Positions 5,461 through 5,950 of a DNA stretch of 5,950 bases are shown here, in pieces. Location: NCBI GenBank assembly GCA_018725455.1, contig QLUN01000058.1, forward strand, positions 1 to 5,950, written 5' to 3'. Positions within the stretch are counted from its first letter, which is position 1; the number at the start of each line of letters is the position of its first letter. This DNA comes from Chloroflexota bacterium (GTDB lineage Bacteria > Chloroflexota > Dehalococcoidia > SZUA-161 > SpSt-899). The position numbers and the translations under genes were made by a program. Under the pieces are notes generated by a model, which was not told the DNA's origin, ran no database searches, and worked only from the letters and a program-made list of their open reading frames with translations.

Positions 5461-5525
5461 CACCAATCACCAGTCACCAATCACCAGGGGAGGTAGTCAC
5501 CAATCACCAATCACCAATTACCATT
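5461..5525 (+). repeat. Heptamer array (CACCAAT)n across the rnfD translation start region
   Basis: Four units (CACCAAT 5461, CACCAGT 5468, CACCAAT 5475, CACCAGG 5482) are interrupted by nine bases (5489-5497) and followed by CACCAAT at 5498, 5505 and 5512 and a decayed TACCATT at 5519. The interruption, with the end of the fourth unit, holds the GGGGAGG ribosome-binding motif. Four units on either side of a break echoes the split arms of the rnfC insertion. Confidence 0.9.
5487..5493 (+). promoter_or_regulatory. Strong Shine-Dalgarno with no ordinary start codon after it
   Basis: GGGGAGG is a strong ribosome-binding match, but no ATG, GTG or TTG lies in the following 20 bases in any frame. 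The best-placed in-frame codon for rnfD is ATC 5503, nine bases downstream. The motif may be the real rnfD site, displaced from its start codon by array growth, or a chance product of the repeat. Confidence 0.4.
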
Positions 5526-5950
5526 AATCTCACCTGGCCCACATATCCGCAGAGGGCAATCCGTGAGCCAGATAATGTATATCGTGGTGCTTGCTCTCCT
5601 GTTTCCCACCGCTGCAGGGGTGTATTTCTTCGGTTACCGCGCCCTCTCGGTGATAGCGGTGAGCGTGGCGGCAGCAGTACTGACAGAGTATGGAGCCAAG
5701 AAATTAAGAAAAAGACCGTTCATTATGGACGGGAGCGCAGTTGTCACCGGGCTTCTCCTGGCATTAACCCTCCCTCCAACAATACCATTGTGGATGGTGG
5801 CAGCAGGGTCGGTATTTTCTATCGCCATTGTCAAGGAGGCCTTTGGTGGCCTGGGGCATAACATATTTAATCCTGCCCTGGGCGGCAGGGCCTTTATGAC
5901 CGCCTCTTTCCCGGTGGAGATGACCACATGGGTGATGCCTTTCGCTGCTG
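5503..5950 (+). CDS. rnfD: RnfD, electron transport complex subunit D, 5' part (cut by window edge; start unresolved)
   Basis: RnfD is an integral membrane subunit of Rnf that carries a covalently bound flavin. The frame encodes ISPGPHIRRGQSVSQIM (5527-5577), matching the conserved N-terminal SPHIR/SPY block before the first helix. Membrane segments follow (IVVLALLFPTAAGVYFFG; LSVIAVSVAAAVLTEYG), then DGSAVVTGLLLALTLPPTIP, GSVFSIAIVKEAFGG, and the family signature GGLGHNIFNPALGGRAF. The flavinylation site lies beyond the window. The start is a problem: the frame opens after TAG 5494-5496, and the first standard start is GTG 5563, inside the conserved block. I give ATC 5503 because of its Shine-Dalgarno spacing. 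GTG 5563 (weak AGAGGG before it) is the conventional alternative but would delete SPGPHIR. rnfC and rnfD share a reading frame, separated by TAG, TGA and TAG. Confidence 0.88.
   Translation, partial: MTNHQLPLISPGPHIRRGQSVSQIMYIVVLALLFPTAAGVYFFGYRALSVIAVSVAAAVLTEYGAKKLRKRPFIMDGSAVVTGLLLALTLPPTIPLWMVAAGSVFSIAIVKEAFGGLGHNIFNPALGGRAFMTASFPVEMTTWVMPFAA

Noticed and set aside
1693..5525. Repeat arrays as CRISPR
   Set aside because: The units are seven bases long and directly tandem, without spacers of 25-40 bases or repeats of 20 or more bases, and several are inside coding sequence.
5445..5861. Plus-strand open frame of 138 codons beginning in the repeat after rnfC
   Set aside because: It overlaps rnfD out of frame. 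Its only ordered part is translated repeat, and the rnfD frame has clear family motifs.

Overview
The window carries one divergent gene pair at its left edge, followed by a co-directional run of six plus-strand genes. At the left edge, the 5' part of a DUF502-type membrane protein gene runs leftwards out of the window (1-158, minus). From about 322 onward all genes are on the plus strand and closely spaced: a small YfcE/MJ0936-type metallophosphoesterase, two tandem PAC2-domain (proteasome assembly chaperone-like) proteins, a hexameric-type glutamate dehydrogenase, rnfC, and the 5' part of rnfD, which is cut by the right edge. A divergent promoter region (about 160-306) separates the two transcription units, and no obvious terminator lies between the plus-strand genes.

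Organism: Rnf (ferredoxin:NAD+ oxidoreductase, gene order C-D) next to a catabolic-type glutamate dehydrogenase suggests an anaerobic bacterium, probably a fermenter of amino acids. Clear Shine-Dalgarno motifs, TATAAT -10 boxes and DUF502 also point to Bacteria. PAC2 proteins occur in archaea, actinobacteria and several uncultured anaerobic bacterial groups such as Chloroflexota, but the window alone does not fix the phylum. In function, glutamate dehydrogenase would make NADH from glutamate, and Rnf would couple the ferredoxin and NAD pools to an ion gradient. The PAC2 proteins and the phosphoesterase have no obvious link to this chemistry.

The striking feature is a dispersed family of seven-base tandem arrays. 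Six arrays or array pairs (1693-1760, 2532-2563, 4271-4430, 5015-5100, 5431-5454, 5461-5525) use different units but obey one rule: a purine-purine-TC core (AGTC, GGTC, GATC or AATC) or its complement every 7 bases. Two sit in-frame inside rnfC and add about 52 and 28 residues to loops between conserved blocks. One forms the N-terminus of the second PAC2 protein. Two supply the stop codons of the second PAC2 gene and of rnfC. One occupies the translation start region of rnfD, where no ordinary start codon can be found upstream of the conserved N-terminal motif. The intragenic arrays face each other as arms around a G-rich centre. Those inside genes are free of stops in the reading direction, while the (GTGATTA)n arrays at gene ends stop all three frames. 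This resembles the heptameric short tandem repeats described in filamentous cyanobacteria, but here it reshapes the ends and loops of several consecutive genes.
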